From contig JBAQTC010000054.1 of NCBI GenBank assembly GCA_049296795.1, forward strand, positions 186,001 to 250,000: DNA of 64,000 nucleotides. The letters run 5' to 3'. The notes beneath the pieces were generated by a model. The model was not told the DNA's origin. It did no database searches and saw nothing but the letters and a program-made list of their open reading frames with translations. Source of the DNA: CAXNKH01 sp049296795 (GTDB lineage: Bacteria; Pseudomonadota; Gammaproteobacteria; Burkholderiales; Burkholderiaceae_C). A program made the translations under genes and the position numbers. This document shows positions 1 through 8,443 of this stretch, one piece after another. Each line of letters opens with the position of its first letter. Positions within the stretch are counted from its first letter, which is position 1.

Positions 1-996
1 CTCAAGCTCTCGCGTGAACACACCGAGGTCACCGCTGTGGCCAGCCGCTGGACGCGTTACCGTCAGCGTGAGGCGGATCTGGCCTCTGGCCAAGTCTTGC
101 TGGCCGAGTCCACAAACGACGCGGACATGCGGGCCATGGCCGAGGAAGAAATCGAGGCCGCGAACAGCGATTTGCTGCAACTGGAAACCGAGTTACAACG
201 CATGCTTTTGCCGAAAGACCCGGATGATGCGCGCAATGCTTTTGTGGAAATTCGAGCCGGCACTGGCGGCGACGAATCTGCACTGTTTGCCGCTGACTTG
301 CTACGCATGTACTCCCGCTACTGTGAGCGCCAGGGTTGGAAAACCGAAATCATCAGCGAATCCTCCAGCGAACTCGGTGGCTTCAAAGATGTTGTATTGC
401 GCGTCGAGGGCGACCATGCCTACGGTGCACTTAAATTCGAATCGGGTGGCCACCGGGTACAACGCGTTCCCGCCACAGAAACCCAGGGCCGCATCCACAC
501 CAGCGCTTGCACAGTGGCCGTGCTGGCCGAACCAGATGAAGCACAGGCCATCCTGATCAACCCGGCCGACTTGCGTATCGACACTTACCGTGCGAGCGGG
601 GCCGGCGGCCAGCACATTAACAAGACCGACTCCGCTGTGCGCATCACCCACCTTCCCACCGGCATCGTTGCCGAATGTCAAGATGGGCGCAGCCAGCACA
701 GCAATAAAGCTCAAGCGCTCAAAGTACTGACTGCCCGAATCGTTGAGAAAGACCGCTCTGAACGTGCTGCCAAAGATGCCGCCGAACGGAAAAGCCTGAT
801 CGGTAGCGGCGACCGCAGTGACCGGATCCGGACCTACAACTTCCCCCAGGGAAGACTCACCGATCACCGAATCAATCTCACCTTGTACAAACTACTGAGC
901 ATCATGGAGGGTGACTTGATCGACGTCATACAAACGCTGCAAGCCTACGAAGCCGCGCAACAACTCGCCGCGTTGGAGTTGGGTGGGGGCGTTTAA
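1..996 (+). CDS. prfA: Peptide chain release factor 1 (5'-truncated by the window edge)
   Basis: RF1 recognises UAA and UAG in the ribosomal A site and triggers hydrolysis of peptidyl-tRNA. The frame is open from base 1, and 331 codons plus a stop are visible, so roughly 30 N-terminal residues lie outside the window. The GGQ catalytic tripeptide is encoded at about 604-612 within GAGGQHINKTDSA. The anticodon-like PAT tripeptide of RF1 (rather than the RF2 SPF) is present in RVPATETQGR. prmC, whose product methylates the GGQ glutamine, follows after 2 bases, so the two are almost certainly co-transcribed. Identification is secure; only the start is missing. Confidence 0.97.
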   Translation, partial: LKLSREHTEVTAVASRWTRYRQREADLASGQVLLAESTNDADMRAMAEEEIEAANSDLLQLETELQRMLLPKDPDDARNAFVEIRAGTGGDESALFAADLLRMYSRYCERQGWKTEIISESSSELGGFKDVVLRVEGDHAYGALKFESGGHRVQRVPATETQGRIHTSACTVAVLAEPDEAQAILINPADLRIDTYRASGAGGQHINKTDSAVRITHLPTGIVAECQDGRSQHSNKAQALKVLTARIVEKDRSERAAKDAAERKSLIGSGDRSDRIRTYNFPQGRLTDHRINLTLYKLLSIMEGDLIDVIQTLQAYEAAQQLAALELGGGV

Positions 997-998
997 AG

Positions 999-1859
999 AT
1001 GTCACTGGCCCAAGCGCTCAGCGTCGCACTGGCCTATGGACTGGATCGGCTGGATGCGCAACGTTTGTTGTTGCACCTGCTGGGACGAGCACCAACCGAT
1101 AGGGCCTGGTTGCTGGCACACGACAACGAAGCCCTGAACCCCTCCAGCCTGGATCAATGGAACACCCTACTGAGGCGTCGCGCAGCGGGTGAGCCCATGG
1201 CCTACCTGACGGGTCACCAAGCGTTCTATGGACTCGATCTGATGATTGATCCCCGCGTCTTGGTCCCTCGACCCGACACAGAAACCTTGGTGGACTGGGC
1301 ACTGGACTTGTTGACCCATCCCACTGCCGACCTTGACCCGATCAAAAAGACCAGCCCCTCCATTTCAGTCATTGACCTGGGAACCGGCAGTGGCGCCATC
1401 GCTCTGGCCCTCAAACACTGCCGACCCAACGTGCACGTCAGTGCGATCGATGCCAGCCCGCAGGCGCTTGCGCTGGCCAGCCTCAATGCCAAGAGGTTGG
1501 GGCTTGAAATTCATTTCCAAACCGGCTCCTGGCTTACCGATGTGAGTAATCACTACTTTCTTATCGTATCTAATCCGCCTTACATTGCCGAAAATGACCC
1601 TCACTTGAGGGCTTTACAGCATGAGCCTGCGCTGGCCCTGAGTTCCGGCGTGGACGGACTCAACGACATCAGAACCATCATTGAGCAAGCGCCCGCACGC
1701 TTGCTGCCTGCTGGCTGGCTGTTGCTTGAGCATGGTTTCGATCAAGCCCCAAGCGTGCGTGCTATGCTGGCTCAACGTGGTTTCACACAAGTCCAAAGCC
1801 ACAAAGACTTGGCAGGAATCGAGCGCTGTTCGGGCGGGCAATGGCGTGAAGTGAAATAA
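999..1859 (+). CDS. prmC: Release factor glutamine methyltransferase PrmC (HemK)
   Basis: SAM-dependent N5-methyltransferase acting on the glutamine of the GGQ motif in RF1/RF2. The 286-residue protein has an N-terminal helical substrate-binding domain, then a Rossmann methyltransferase core with the SAM-binding DLGTGSGAIALAL at about 126-138 and the family signature NPPY at 192-195, which holds the target amide. The length matches the family. The ATG at 999 is two bases after the prfA stop, consistent with translational coupling to its substrate's gene. No regulatory site is seen between them. Confidence 0.96.
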   Translation: MSLAQALSVALAYGLDRLDAQRLLLHLLGRAPTDRAWLLAHDNEALNPSSLDQWNTLLRRRAAGEPMAYLTGHQAFYGLDLMIDPRVLVPRPDTETLVDWALDLLTHPTADLDPIKKTSPSISVIDLGTGSGAIALALKHCRPNVHVSAIDASPQALALASLNAKRLGLEIHFQTGSWLTDVSNHYFLIVSNPPYIAENDPHLRALQHEPALALSSGVDGLNDIRTIIEQAPARLLPAGWLLLEHGFDQAPSVRAMLAQRGFTQVQSHKDLAGIERCSGGQWREVK

Positions 1860-1932
1860 TCCAGCCGATTGAATCCATTTTGAAATCTTGCGGGACTGTG
1901 CTTCAGGCCAATCCCCTCCCTAAGGAACTGCC

Positions 1933-2253
1933 ATGAATGATGCACAACAACGTATTGACGATCTGGTCAAAGCCAATGAAGTTTTGCTGTTTATGAAAGG
2001 CAACGCCAGTTTTCCGATGTGCGGTTTTTCCGGCCGCGCGATCCAGATTCTCAAAGCCTGTGGCCTGGACACTAAAAACGTCAAGACTGTCAACGTACTC
2101 GACGACGATGGCATCCGCCAGGGCATCAAGGAATACAGCAACTGGCCAACCATCCCCCAACTCTACGTCAAGGGCGAATTCATCGGCGGCTCCGACATCA
2201 TGATGGAAATGTACGAGTCGGGCGAGTTGAAGCAAGTCCTCAACCAGGGTTGA
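1933..2253 (+). CDS. grxD: Monothiol glutaredoxin (Grx4/GrxD type)
   Basis: 106-residue monothiol glutaredoxin with the CGFS active site at residues 30-33, the glutathione-binding WPTIPQLY segment and the downstream GGSDI. Proteins of this family carry a glutathione-ligated [2Fe-2S] cluster as dimers or with BolA partners and act in cytosolic Fe-S trafficking; a BolA-family gene lies elsewhere in this window (39162-39404). A purine-rich AAGGA precedes the ATG. The 3' end overlaps the convergent lytic transglycosylase gene by 14 bases. Placement after prfA-prmC is common in betaproteobacteria. Confidence 0.95.
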   Translation: MNDAQQRIDDLVKANEVLLFMKGNASFPMCGFSGRAIQILKACGLDTKNVKTVNVLDDDGIRQGIKEYSNWPTIPQLYVKGEFIGGSDIMMEMYESGELKQVLNQG

Positions 2254-2875
2254 AGCGGCTAGCCAATTCCCACTGATCGCGCGCTGCCAAAACTGCTTTC
2301 GGGTAAGCCGTCTGGCCGCGTGAACCGTTGTAGCGACCCAGGGCCAAAACCAGGTCGCCACGCTCCTGCTCTAGGTAATGACGCAGAATAACGCAACCAA
2401 AACGCAAGTTGGTTTGCACATGGAATAAGCCACTAATATCGGCATCACCAATCAGCCGTGACCAGAACGGCATGATCTGCATATAGCCTCGGGCACCCGC
2501 ACTGGACACGGCGTACTTGCGAAAATTGCTCTCAACCTGAACCAGCCCCAGGATCAAGTGAGCGTCCAGTCCGGCACGTGCACTTTCATACCAGAGCGTT
2601 TGCAGAAAATCCTTGCGTTCTGGCCATTCGGTTTTTTTGTTCTTGAGCCGATCCCCCATGACCCCGATCCAGCGCAAATAGCGCATGCGTGTGGCCGTGT
2701 CGGCAAACTCAGGCACAGGCGCAGCGTGGTTGGCTATCGCAGCACTCAGTGCGCTGCGGACCGAGTCGGCCAAGGGCTCCTCTATCTGGGCACCCGCCTG
2801 AACGGTTTGAACGCCCAACAAGCTGCCACTCCCGACCCCCCAAAGGAGGAGTTTTCTTCGAGCGACCGGAGTCAA
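2240..2875 (-). CDS. Lytic transglycosylase (SLT domain), probable TTG start
   Basis: Soluble-lytic-transglycosylase-like murein hydrolase that would cleave the MurNAc-GlcNAc bond with 1,6-anhydro product formation. The catalytic glutamate lies in VQVESNFRKYAVS (about E115), followed by the usual GARGYMQIMPFW and the substrate-groove ALGRYNGS. The open frame continues into proS, but a TTG at 2873-2875 is preceded at good distance by a strong GAAGGAGG ribosome-binding site and gives 211 residues beginning LTPVARRKLLLWG. That N-terminus has a basic then hydrophobic stretch resembling an export signal, possibly Tat-like (ARRKLLL), which is uncertain. It lies 16 bases behind proS and probably shares its transcript. 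Confidence 0.85.
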   Translation of the reverse strand: MTPVARRKLLLWGVGSGSLLGVQTVQAGAQIEEPLADSVRSALSAAIANHAAPVPEFADTATRMRYLRWIGVMGDRLKNKKTEWPERKDFLQTLWYESARAGLDAHLILGLVQVESNFRKYAVSSAGARGYMQIMPFWSRLIGDADISGLFHVQTNLRFGCVILRHYLEQERGDLVLALGRYNGSRGQTAYPKAVLAARDQWELASRFNPG

Positions 2876-2891
2876 GGCCCCTCCTTCATGG

Positions 2892-4637
2892 TCAATGCCC
2901 CAGTCTGGATTGCAAAAAAGCCAAGACCTGATCCAGTGGAATTTTGGTCGCAGTCGGGTCGCGCCGATGTTGGTACTCCACCAGTCCCTCTTTGAGCCCC
3001 CGGTCCCCCAGGGTAACGCGATGCGGCACACCAATCAACTCCCAGTCTGCAAACATGGCACCGGGCCGTTCGCCACGATCGTCCAGCATCACATCGACAC
3101 CGACAGCCAGCAATTGGGCATACAACTGTTCGGCCGCAGCCTTGACTTCAGGGCTTCGATCCGGACTGATAGGACACAACACCACGGTGAATGGGGCGAT
3201 TGCGTCGGGCCAGATGATGCCTTTTTCGTCATGGTTTTGCTCGATCGCTGCCGCCGGCAAGCGCGTGATACCGATCCCATAACAACCCATTTCCATGAAC
3301 TGAGGTTTCCCGTTTTCATCCAGGAAACTAGCGTTCATGGCCCGACTGTATTTGGTTCCCAAATAAAAAATATGACCGACTTCAATCCCGCGTTCAATCG
3401 CGAGCTGTCCTTTGCCATCGGGCGATGCATCACCGGCCAGCACATTACGAATATCGGCCACTTGAGCCGGCTCGGGCAAATCACGGCCCCAATTGACACC
3501 CGTGATATGGAAATCAAGTTCATTCGCGCCACAAATCCAGTCACTCATTTGCGCCACTTCGCGGTCGGCAACGATATGGACTGCTTGCTTCAAGTTCAAA
3601 GGGCCTAGGTAGCCGGGTTTGCAAGCAAAATGCGTTTGAATTTCGTCCGTCGTAGCGAAGCGAAATCCGTTGTCGAGCCCCTTCACCTTACTGACTTTCA
3701 CTTCGTTCATATCGTGGTCACCTCGCAGCAGCAGCAGCCAGACTTGTGATGAAACGACTTCTGCACGCTCATTGAGTTGATCCGTTGCCAGCACCAGTGA
3801 CTTGACCGTTCTTTGCAGTGGGACTTGCAACAACTCGGCCACATCAGCGCAGGTGCTCTTGCCTGGCGTGGCGGTTTTGCACAGGTCTTGAGACGGCGCT
3901 GGGCGCTCTCCCTCCGGGGCCAAGGCTTCAGCTTTCTCCAGATTGGCAGCATAGTCGCTACTGGGACTGTAGACGATGGCATCCTCGCCAGTGGCAGCGA
4001 TCACTTGGAACTCTTCGCTCAAGTCGCCGCCTATCGCCCCGCTGTCGGCCGCAACGGCGCGATAGCGCAGTCCGAAGCGATCAAAAATCTTACGGTAAGC
4101 CGTCGCCATCAGCTGGTAACTGGCTTTGGCTGAGGTGGCATCGCGGTCGAAACTGTAAGCGTCCTTCATGGTGAACTCACGACCTCGCATCAAGCCAAAA
4201 CGGGGCCGCCGTTCATCTCGAAATTTGGTCTGAATCTGGTAAAAATTCTTGGGCAACTGCTTGTAACTTCGGATTTCCTGCCGCGCAATGTCGGTGACGA
4301 CTTCCTCGCTGGTGGGCTGAACCACGAAATCCCGGTTATGTCGGTCTTTGATACGCAGCAACTCAGGCCCCATTTTTTCAAAGCGTCCCGTTTCCTGCCA
4401 TAGCTCGGCCGGCTGCACCACGGGCATGCTCAGCTCCATAGCCCCGGCGCGGTTCATTTCTTCACGCACGATCGCCTCCACTTTACGGATGACGCGCAAG
4501 CCCATGGGCATGTAGCTGTAAATGCCAGCGCCGAGTTTTTTGATCATGCCGGAGCGCATCATCATTTGATGACTGACGACTTCTGCATCGGCCGGTGCCT
4601 CTTTGAGGGTTGAAACTAGAAATTGAGTAGCTTTCAT
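2892..4637 (-). CDS. proS: Prolyl-tRNA synthetase (bacterial type with editing domain)
   Basis: Class II aminoacyl-tRNA synthetase that charges tRNA-Pro. The 581-residue protein shows motif 1/2 features near the N-terminus (SMPVVQPAELWQETGR, FRDERRPRFGLMRGREF), an inserted YbaK-like cis-editing domain in the middle that hydrolyses Ala-tRNA-Pro, and motif 3 GCYGIGITRLPAA followed by an anticodon-binding domain. The length is typical for the long bacterial form. It is divergent from rppH, and the lytic transglycosylase gene follows. A tRNA-Pro gene is also in this window at 9454-9530. Confidence 0.97.
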   Translation of the reverse strand: MKATQFLVSTLKEAPADAEVVSHQMMMRSGMIKKLGAGIYSYMPMGLRVIRKVEAIVREEMNRAGAMELSMPVVQPAELWQETGRFEKMGPELLRIKDRHNRDFVVQPTSEEVVTDIARQEIRSYKQLPKNFYQIQTKFRDERRPRFGLMRGREFTMKDAYSFDRDATSAKASYQLMATAYRKIFDRFGLRYRAVAADSGAIGGDLSEEFQVIAATGEDAIVYSPSSDYAANLEKAEALAPEGERPAPSQDLCKTATPGKSTCADVAELLQVPLQRTVKSLVLATDQLNERAEVVSSQVWLLLLRGDHDMNEVKVSKVKGLDNGFRFATTDEIQTHFACKPGYLGPLNLKQAVHIVADREVAQMSDWICGANELDFHITGVNWGRDLPEPAQVADIRNVLAGDASPDGKGQLAIERGIEVGHIFYLGTKYSRAMNASFLDENGKPQFMEMGCYGIGITRLPAAAIEQNHDEKGIIWPDAIAPFTVVLCPISPDRSPEVKAAAEQLYAQLLAVGVDVMLDDRGERPGAMFADWELIGVPHRVTLGDRGLKEGLVEYQHRRDPTATKIPLDQVLAFLQSRLGH

Positions 4638-4671
4638 GGAGGTCTTTGATCAACAGCAAGGGTAGAGCCTC

Positions 4672-4699
4672 TTGTGACACAACTCGAGCTGTGCATAAT
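4672..4699 (+). promoter_or_regulatory. Candidate sigma-70 promoter of rppH
   Basis: TTGTGA (4672-4677), a 16-base spacer, then CATAAT (4694-4699). The predicted start of transcription near 4706 lies about 24 bases upstream of the rppH ATG at 4730. This supports using that ATG rather than the longer upstream reading frame that begins at 4646. Confidence 0.6.
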
Positions 4700-4729
4700 G
4701 GACTCAGTTTAAAAATTTGGGATTTGATT

Positions 4730-5239
4730 ATGCTTGACCGGGACGGCTTTCGGCCCAATGTCGGCATCATCCTGCTCAACCAAAAGAATCAAGTTTTCTG
4801 GGGCAAACGCATTCGAACCCATTCTTGGCAGTTTCCGCAAGGTGGTATTGATCGGGGGGAGGCCCCCGAGCAGGCCATGTTTCGCGAGCTGAATGAAGAG
4901 GTCGGACTCCTTGCGGAGCATGTGCGTGTGGTGGCCAGAACCCGTGATTGGTTGCGCTACGAGGTGCCTGACCGCTATATACGACGTGATGCCAGAGGCC
5001 ACTACAAGGGTCAGAAACAAATTTGGTTTCTGCTTGAATTGATTGGTCAGGACTGGGATATCAACCTGAGGGCGACCGACCATCCGGAGTTTGACGCTTG
5101 GCGTTGGAACGACTATTGGGTTCCATTGGACATGGTGGTCGAGTTCAAGCGTGGAGTTTACGAAAATGCGCTGATCGAGCTCTCACGCTATTTGCCCAAC
5201 CGCCAAAGCCAGCTCCATTTTCATCAAGCCCGCTCATAA
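4730..5239 (+). CDS. rppH: RNA pyrophosphohydrolase RppH (Nudix)
   Basis: RppH removes pyrophosphate from the 5' end of mRNAs and so initiates RNase E-dependent decay. The 169-residue protein begins MLDRDGFRPNVGIILLNQ, matching the family start, and has the Nudix box from about residue 38 (GGIDRGEAPEQAMFRELNEE) plus the family-typical QFPQGG and KGQKQIWFLLEL. An in-frame ATG-less extension back to 4646 exists, but a promoter sits inside it, so the ATG at 4730 is chosen. The gene is divergent from proS and convergent with proB. Confidence 0.94.
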   Translation: MLDRDGFRPNVGIILLNQKNQVFWGKRIRTHSWQFPQGGIDRGEAPEQAMFRELNEEVGLLAEHVRVVARTRDWLRYEVPDRYIRRDARGHYKGQKQIWFLLELIGQDWDINLRATDHPEFDAWRWNDYWVPLDMVVEFKRGVYENALIELSRYLPNRQSQLHFHQARS

Positions 5240-5275
5240 GCCAACAGCCGGACTTGCATCGCTGAACTTTCAGCC

Positions 5276-6412
5276 CTACTTGCTAAGCACCAAATTATCG
5301 CGGTGCAGCATTTCGGGTTCGGCTACGTAACCCAGGTGCTTTTCGATTTCGGTCGAGGCTTTTCGACAAATCAAGCGCGCCTCACTACTGGCGTAATTGG
5401 CCAGGCCGCGGGCGATTTCCACGCCGGCCGAATCGCGCACCGCAATCACATCCCCGCGGGAAAATTCGCCATCCACCGTGGTCATCCCAATCGGCAACAA
5501 GCTGGCACCCTCCTCGCACAATTTGCGAGCAGCCCCTATATCTACCATCACCGAACCCCGTAACTGCAGATGGTCAGCCATCCACTGCTTGCGAGCTTGA
5601 TTTTTTTGCGTCGGAGCCACCAGCAGGGTCCCAATGGCTTCGCCCTGCGCCAAGCGCAACAAAGCATCGGGCTCACGACCCCAGGCGATCACGGTCGAGG
5701 CCCCGGAACCTGCAGCACGTTTGGCCGCGAGGATTTTGGTAATCATTCCCCCGCGACCCAGGCTCGAACCAGCCCCACCGGCCATGGCTTCCAGCGTTGG
5801 GTCGCCTGCACTGGCTACATCAACCAATTGAGCCTTCGAATCTTTGCGCGGATCGGCCGTAAACAGGCCTGTTTGATCGGTCAGGATGATCAGCGCATCG
5901 GCCTCAACCAAATTAGCCACCAAAGCGCCCAAGGTGTCGTTATCCCCAAATTTGATTTCGTCGTTGACCACCGTGTCGTTCTCATTGATCACGGGAACCA
6001 CACCCAGCTTAAGCAGCGTAAGCAGGGTCGAGCGTGCATTCAAATAACGTTCACGATCGGCCAGATCAGCGTGCGTCAACAGCACCTGGGCACTGTGCAA
6101 GCCGTGCTCGCGAAAATTGCTTTCGTAAACCTGGGCCAAGCCCATCTGACCCACCGCCGCCGCCGCCTGCAACTCATGAATTTCATGCGGCCGCTGCTGC
6201 CAACCCAAACGCTTCATGCCTTCGGCGATAGCGCCGCTAGAAACCATGATGAGTTCACGACCTTGCCCTCTCAAGAGAGCGATTTGCCTGCACCATTCGC
6301 CAATGGCGGCTTCATCCAGACCTCGCCCCTCATTGGTCACCAAGCTCGAGCCCACCTTAATCACAAGGCGTCGGGCATCGCGCAACACAGGGGAGGCTGT
6401 CTTTTTCGTCAT
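5276..6412 (-). CDS. proB: Glutamate 5-kinase with PUA domain
   Basis: First enzyme of proline biosynthesis, phosphorylating L-glutamate with ATP; normally feedback-inhibited by proline. About 378 residues: an amino acid kinase domain (VIKVGSSLVTNEG near the N-terminus, NENDTVVNDEIKFGDND in the active site, GRGGMITKILAAKRA) followed by a C-terminal PUA domain of about 100 residues. The ATG at 6412 (MTKKTASPV) is preferred over a TTG 12 bases upstream; neither has a clear Shine-Dalgarno sequence. It follows obgE by about 100 bases, the rplU-rpmA-obgE-proB order common in Burkholderiales. The partner proA is not in the window. Confidence 0.95.
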   Translation of the reverse strand: MTKKTASPVLRDARRLVIKVGSSLVTNEGRGLDEAAIGEWCRQIALLRGQGRELIMVSSGAIAEGMKRLGWQQRPHEIHELQAAAAVGQMGLAQVYESNFREHGLHSAQVLLTHADLADRERYLNARSTLLTLLKLGVVPVINENDTVVNDEIKFGDNDTLGALVANLVEADALIILTDQTGLFTADPRKDSKAQLVDVASAGDPTLEAMAGGAGSSLGRGGMITKILAAKRAAGSGASTVIAWGREPDALLRLAQGEAIGTLLVAPTQKNQARKQWMADHLQLRGSVMVDIGAARKLCEEGASLLPIGMTTVDGEFSRGDVIAVRDSAGVEIARGLANYASSEARLICRKASTEIEKHLGYVAEPEMLHRDNLVLSK

Positions 6413-6513
6413 TTGGAATTTCAACTAGTCCCGGAACTCAGGAACAGATCTGCGCTTAGTTTAAACCCAGAAAATCCAATCGCGAATGAATTACCTGGGT
6501 TAAAGGCTGAGGC

Positions 6514-7584
6514 CTAGGGTGCCCGATCAGTGTCGAACCGAGGGTCGATTTCAACGGGTTCGTTCTCTTTGATTTGCTGCGCCTGGATATGTTTATAAAT
6601 AGCTTTAACCAAGGGCTCACAACCCTCGCGGGTCAATGCAGATATTTCAAAAACAGGCCCCTTGAACTTAGAACGCTTAACAAAATCTTTGACCAACTTC
6701 ACGCGTTCCTCAGCCGACACCATATCAAGCTTGTTGAGCACCAACCACCTTGGTTTCTCAAACAAGGAGGCATCGTATTTCTTGAGTTCATTGACGATCC
6801 CCTTAGCCTGAGCCACCGGGTCGACGCTGTCATCAAACGGAACCAGGTCCACGACATGGAGCAACAAACGGGTGCGTTGCAGATGCCTCAAGAACAAATG
6901 ACCCAGGCCAGCCCCCTCAGAGGCGCCCTCGATCAGGCCTGGCAAATCGGCCACCACAAAACTTTGTTCAGGGCCGACCCTGACCACGCCCAAATTCGGA
7001 TGCAAAGTCGTAAAGGGGTAATCCGCAATCCGTGGCCGCGCATTAGAAATCGCTGTAATCAGGGTGGATTTTCCAGCGTTGGGCAAGCCCAGAAGACCCA
7101 CATCTGCCAGCACCTTGAGCTCGAGTTTCAGGCTCTTTTTGTCACCCGGCCAACCAGGCGTTTTCTGGCGTGGCGCCCGATTGATCGCACTTTTGAAGCG
7201 CAAATTACCAAAACCACCGTCACCCCCTTTGGCGATGGTAATGACTTCACCGGGCGTGAGTAACTCAAACAGTACATCACCGGTTTCTGCATCGGTGATC
7301 ACTGTTCCCACCGGCATCTTCAGGGTGATGTCGTCACCTGCGGCACCGAACATGTCCGAACCCATGCCGTGTTGCCCGCGTTTGGCATCATGACGGCGAG
7401 AGAAACGAAAATCCACCAAGGTATTGAGATTGGGGTCAGCTACCGCGAAAACGTGACCGCCCCGGCCCCCATCGCCCCCGTTCGGGCCGCCAAACTCTTT
7501 GTATTTTTCATGGCGGAACGAGACGCAGCCGTTTCCGCCATCTCCAGCAGAGATGTCGATATAAGCTTCGTCAACGAACTTCAT
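6514..7584 (-). CDS. obgE: Obg family GTPase ObgE/CgtA
   Basis: Ribosome-associated GTPase acting in 50S assembly, stringent response and cell-cycle control. The 356-residue protein has the glycine-rich Obg fold (residues 1-158, with repeated GGDGG-type turns such as GGPNGGDGGRGGH), then a G domain with G1 GLPNAGKSTL near 166-175, G3 DLPGLIEGAS and G4 NKLD. The short C-terminal tail is acidic. It is downstream of rpmA on the same strand with a hairpin terminator between them, so expression is probably lower than that of the ribosomal proteins. Confidence 0.97.
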   Translation of the reverse strand: MKFVDEAYIDISAGDGGNGCVSFRHEKYKEFGGPNGGDGGRGGHVFAVADPNLNTLVDFRFSRRHDAKRGQHGMGSDMFGAAGDDITLKMPVGTVITDAETGDVLFELLTPGEVITIAKGGDGGFGNLRFKSAINRAPRQKTPGWPGDKKSLKLELKVLADVGLLGLPNAGKSTLITAISNARPRIADYPFTTLHPNLGVVRVGPEQSFVVADLPGLIEGASEGAGLGHLFLRHLQRTRLLLHVVDLVPFDDSVDPVAQAKGIVNELKKYDASLFEKPRWLVLNKLDMVSAEERVKLVKDFVKRSKFKGPVFEISALTREGCEPLVKAIYKHIQAQQIKENEPVEIDPRFDTDRAP

Positions 7585-7621
7585 GGATGATTTTTTTCAG
7601 CAATAGGTGGACTTATAAACG

Positions 7622-7651
7622 AAAAACCCCGCGCCGTGCGCAGGGTTTTTT
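7622..7651 (-). terminator. Hairpin terminator between rpmA and obgE
   Basis: Inverted repeat AAAAACCC...GGGGTTTTT with GC-rich arms, ending in a T-run when read on the minus strand. It lies directly after rpmA and before obgE, so it probably ends or attenuates the rplU-rpmA transcript. The A/T flanks are symmetric, so it could work in both directions. Confidence 0.75.
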
Positions 7652-7667
7652 GTGAGCAAAGTTCGGA

Positions 7668-7925
7668 TCAGGCCGAAGTCACGTTCACCGTGTGCTTGTT
7701 CATTGCGCCTTTGATGGCGAAAGATACATGGCCGTCAACCAACGCAAACAAGGTGTGATCCTTGCCGATACCGACATTGGCACCGGGGTGGAACTTGGTG
7801 CCGCGCTGGCGAACGATGATGGAGCCGGCGCTGATCAATTCACCACCAAAAGCCTTCACGCCAAGCATTTTGGGCTGCGAATCGCGCCCGTTTCGCGTAG
7901 AGCCGCCGCCTTTTTTCTGTGCCAT
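7668..7925 (-). CDS. rpmA: 50S ribosomal protein L27
   Basis: 85-residue L27, the ribosomal protein whose N-terminal tail reaches the peptidyl-transferase centre. It begins MAQKKGGGSTRNGRDSQPK, with no extra N-terminal cleavage extension of the Firmicutes type, and contains the conserved GSIIVRQRGTKFHPG. The ATG at 7925 is 57 bases downstream of rplU on the same strand; the pair is an operon. Confidence 0.98.
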   Translation of the reverse strand: MAQKKGGGSTRNGRDSQPKMLGVKAFGGELISAGSIIVRQRGTKFHPGANVGIGKDHTLFALVDGHVSFAIKGAMNKHTVNVTSA

Positions 7926-7982
7926 GACCTTATTCCTCTAGTCAAATGAGAGCGACGTTAAAAAACGACTCTCAGAACTTTA

Positions 7983-8294
7983 TTACGCAGAAATCGCGCT
8001 GATTTGCAATTCAGTGAACTGCTGGCGATGCCCTTGACGTTTTTGGTAATGCTTGCGACGGCGCATTTTAAAAATGCGCACTTTGTCGTGCTTGCCGTGT
8101 GAAAGCACAGTGGCCGTCACCGTTGCCCCGGACACCAAGGGTGTACCAACCTTCACGTCTGCGCCGCTGCCGACTGCCAGAACCTGGTCGATCACAATCT
8201 CTTGGCCTACATCCGCAGCAATCTGTTCTACTTTAATTTTTTCACCAGCCGCAACCCGATATTGCTTGCCACCGGTTTTTATGACCGCGTACAT
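7983..8294 (-). CDS. rplU: 50S ribosomal protein L21
   Basis: 103-residue L21, which binds 23S rRNA. It starts MYAVIKTGGKQYRV, the family N-terminus, and ends with the basic KMRRRKHYQKRQGHRQQFT tail that contacts rRNA. First gene of the rplU-rpmA-obgE-proB cluster; a likely promoter lies about 50 bases upstream (8344-8353). Confidence 0.98.
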   Translation of the reverse strand: MYAVIKTGGKQYRVAAGEKIKVEQIAADVGQEIVIDQVLAVGSGADVKVGTPLVSGATVTATVLSHGKHDKVRIFKMRRRKHYQKRQGHRQQFTELQISAISA

Positions 8295-8343
8295 ATTGAC
8301 CTCTTCAATTTAGCTCTGGGAACGAATTTTCACAGAGCCCGAG

Positions 8344-8353
8344 AGTATAGCAC
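8344..8353 (-). promoter_or_regulatory. Probable extended -10 promoter of rplU-rpmA
   Basis: Read on the minus strand the site is TGCTATACT, an extended -10 (TGn plus TATACT). A weak TTAAAG lies 18 bases further upstream as a possible -35. Transcription would begin near 8337, about 43 bases before the rplU ATG. Confidence 0.5.
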
Positions 8354-8412
8354 GGTCTGCTCAATAACTTTAAACTTTTGGCCAAGTCCGTCTCAAGCCC
8401 TAGCCACCTCTC

Positions 8413-8418
8413 TATAAT
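8413..8418 (+). promoter_or_regulatory. -10 element of a promoter for ispB
   Basis: A perfect TATAAT lies 26 bases ahead of the GTG chosen for ispB. No good -35 is seen at the matching distance. Its location inside the longer open frame that begins at 8378 argues that the upstream start is not used. Confidence 0.45.
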
Positions 8419-8443
8419 CAGCCCACTTTTTACGCATTCCATC

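Noticed and set aside
5261..5274. Palindrome GCTGAACTTTCAGC between rppH and proB as a terminator
   Set aside because: Only a 2-base loop and no T-run on either strand; could be chance.
6410..6424. TTG at 6424 as the proB start
   Set aside because: Neither start has a Shine-Dalgarno sequence, and ATG (6412) gives the usual N-terminus.
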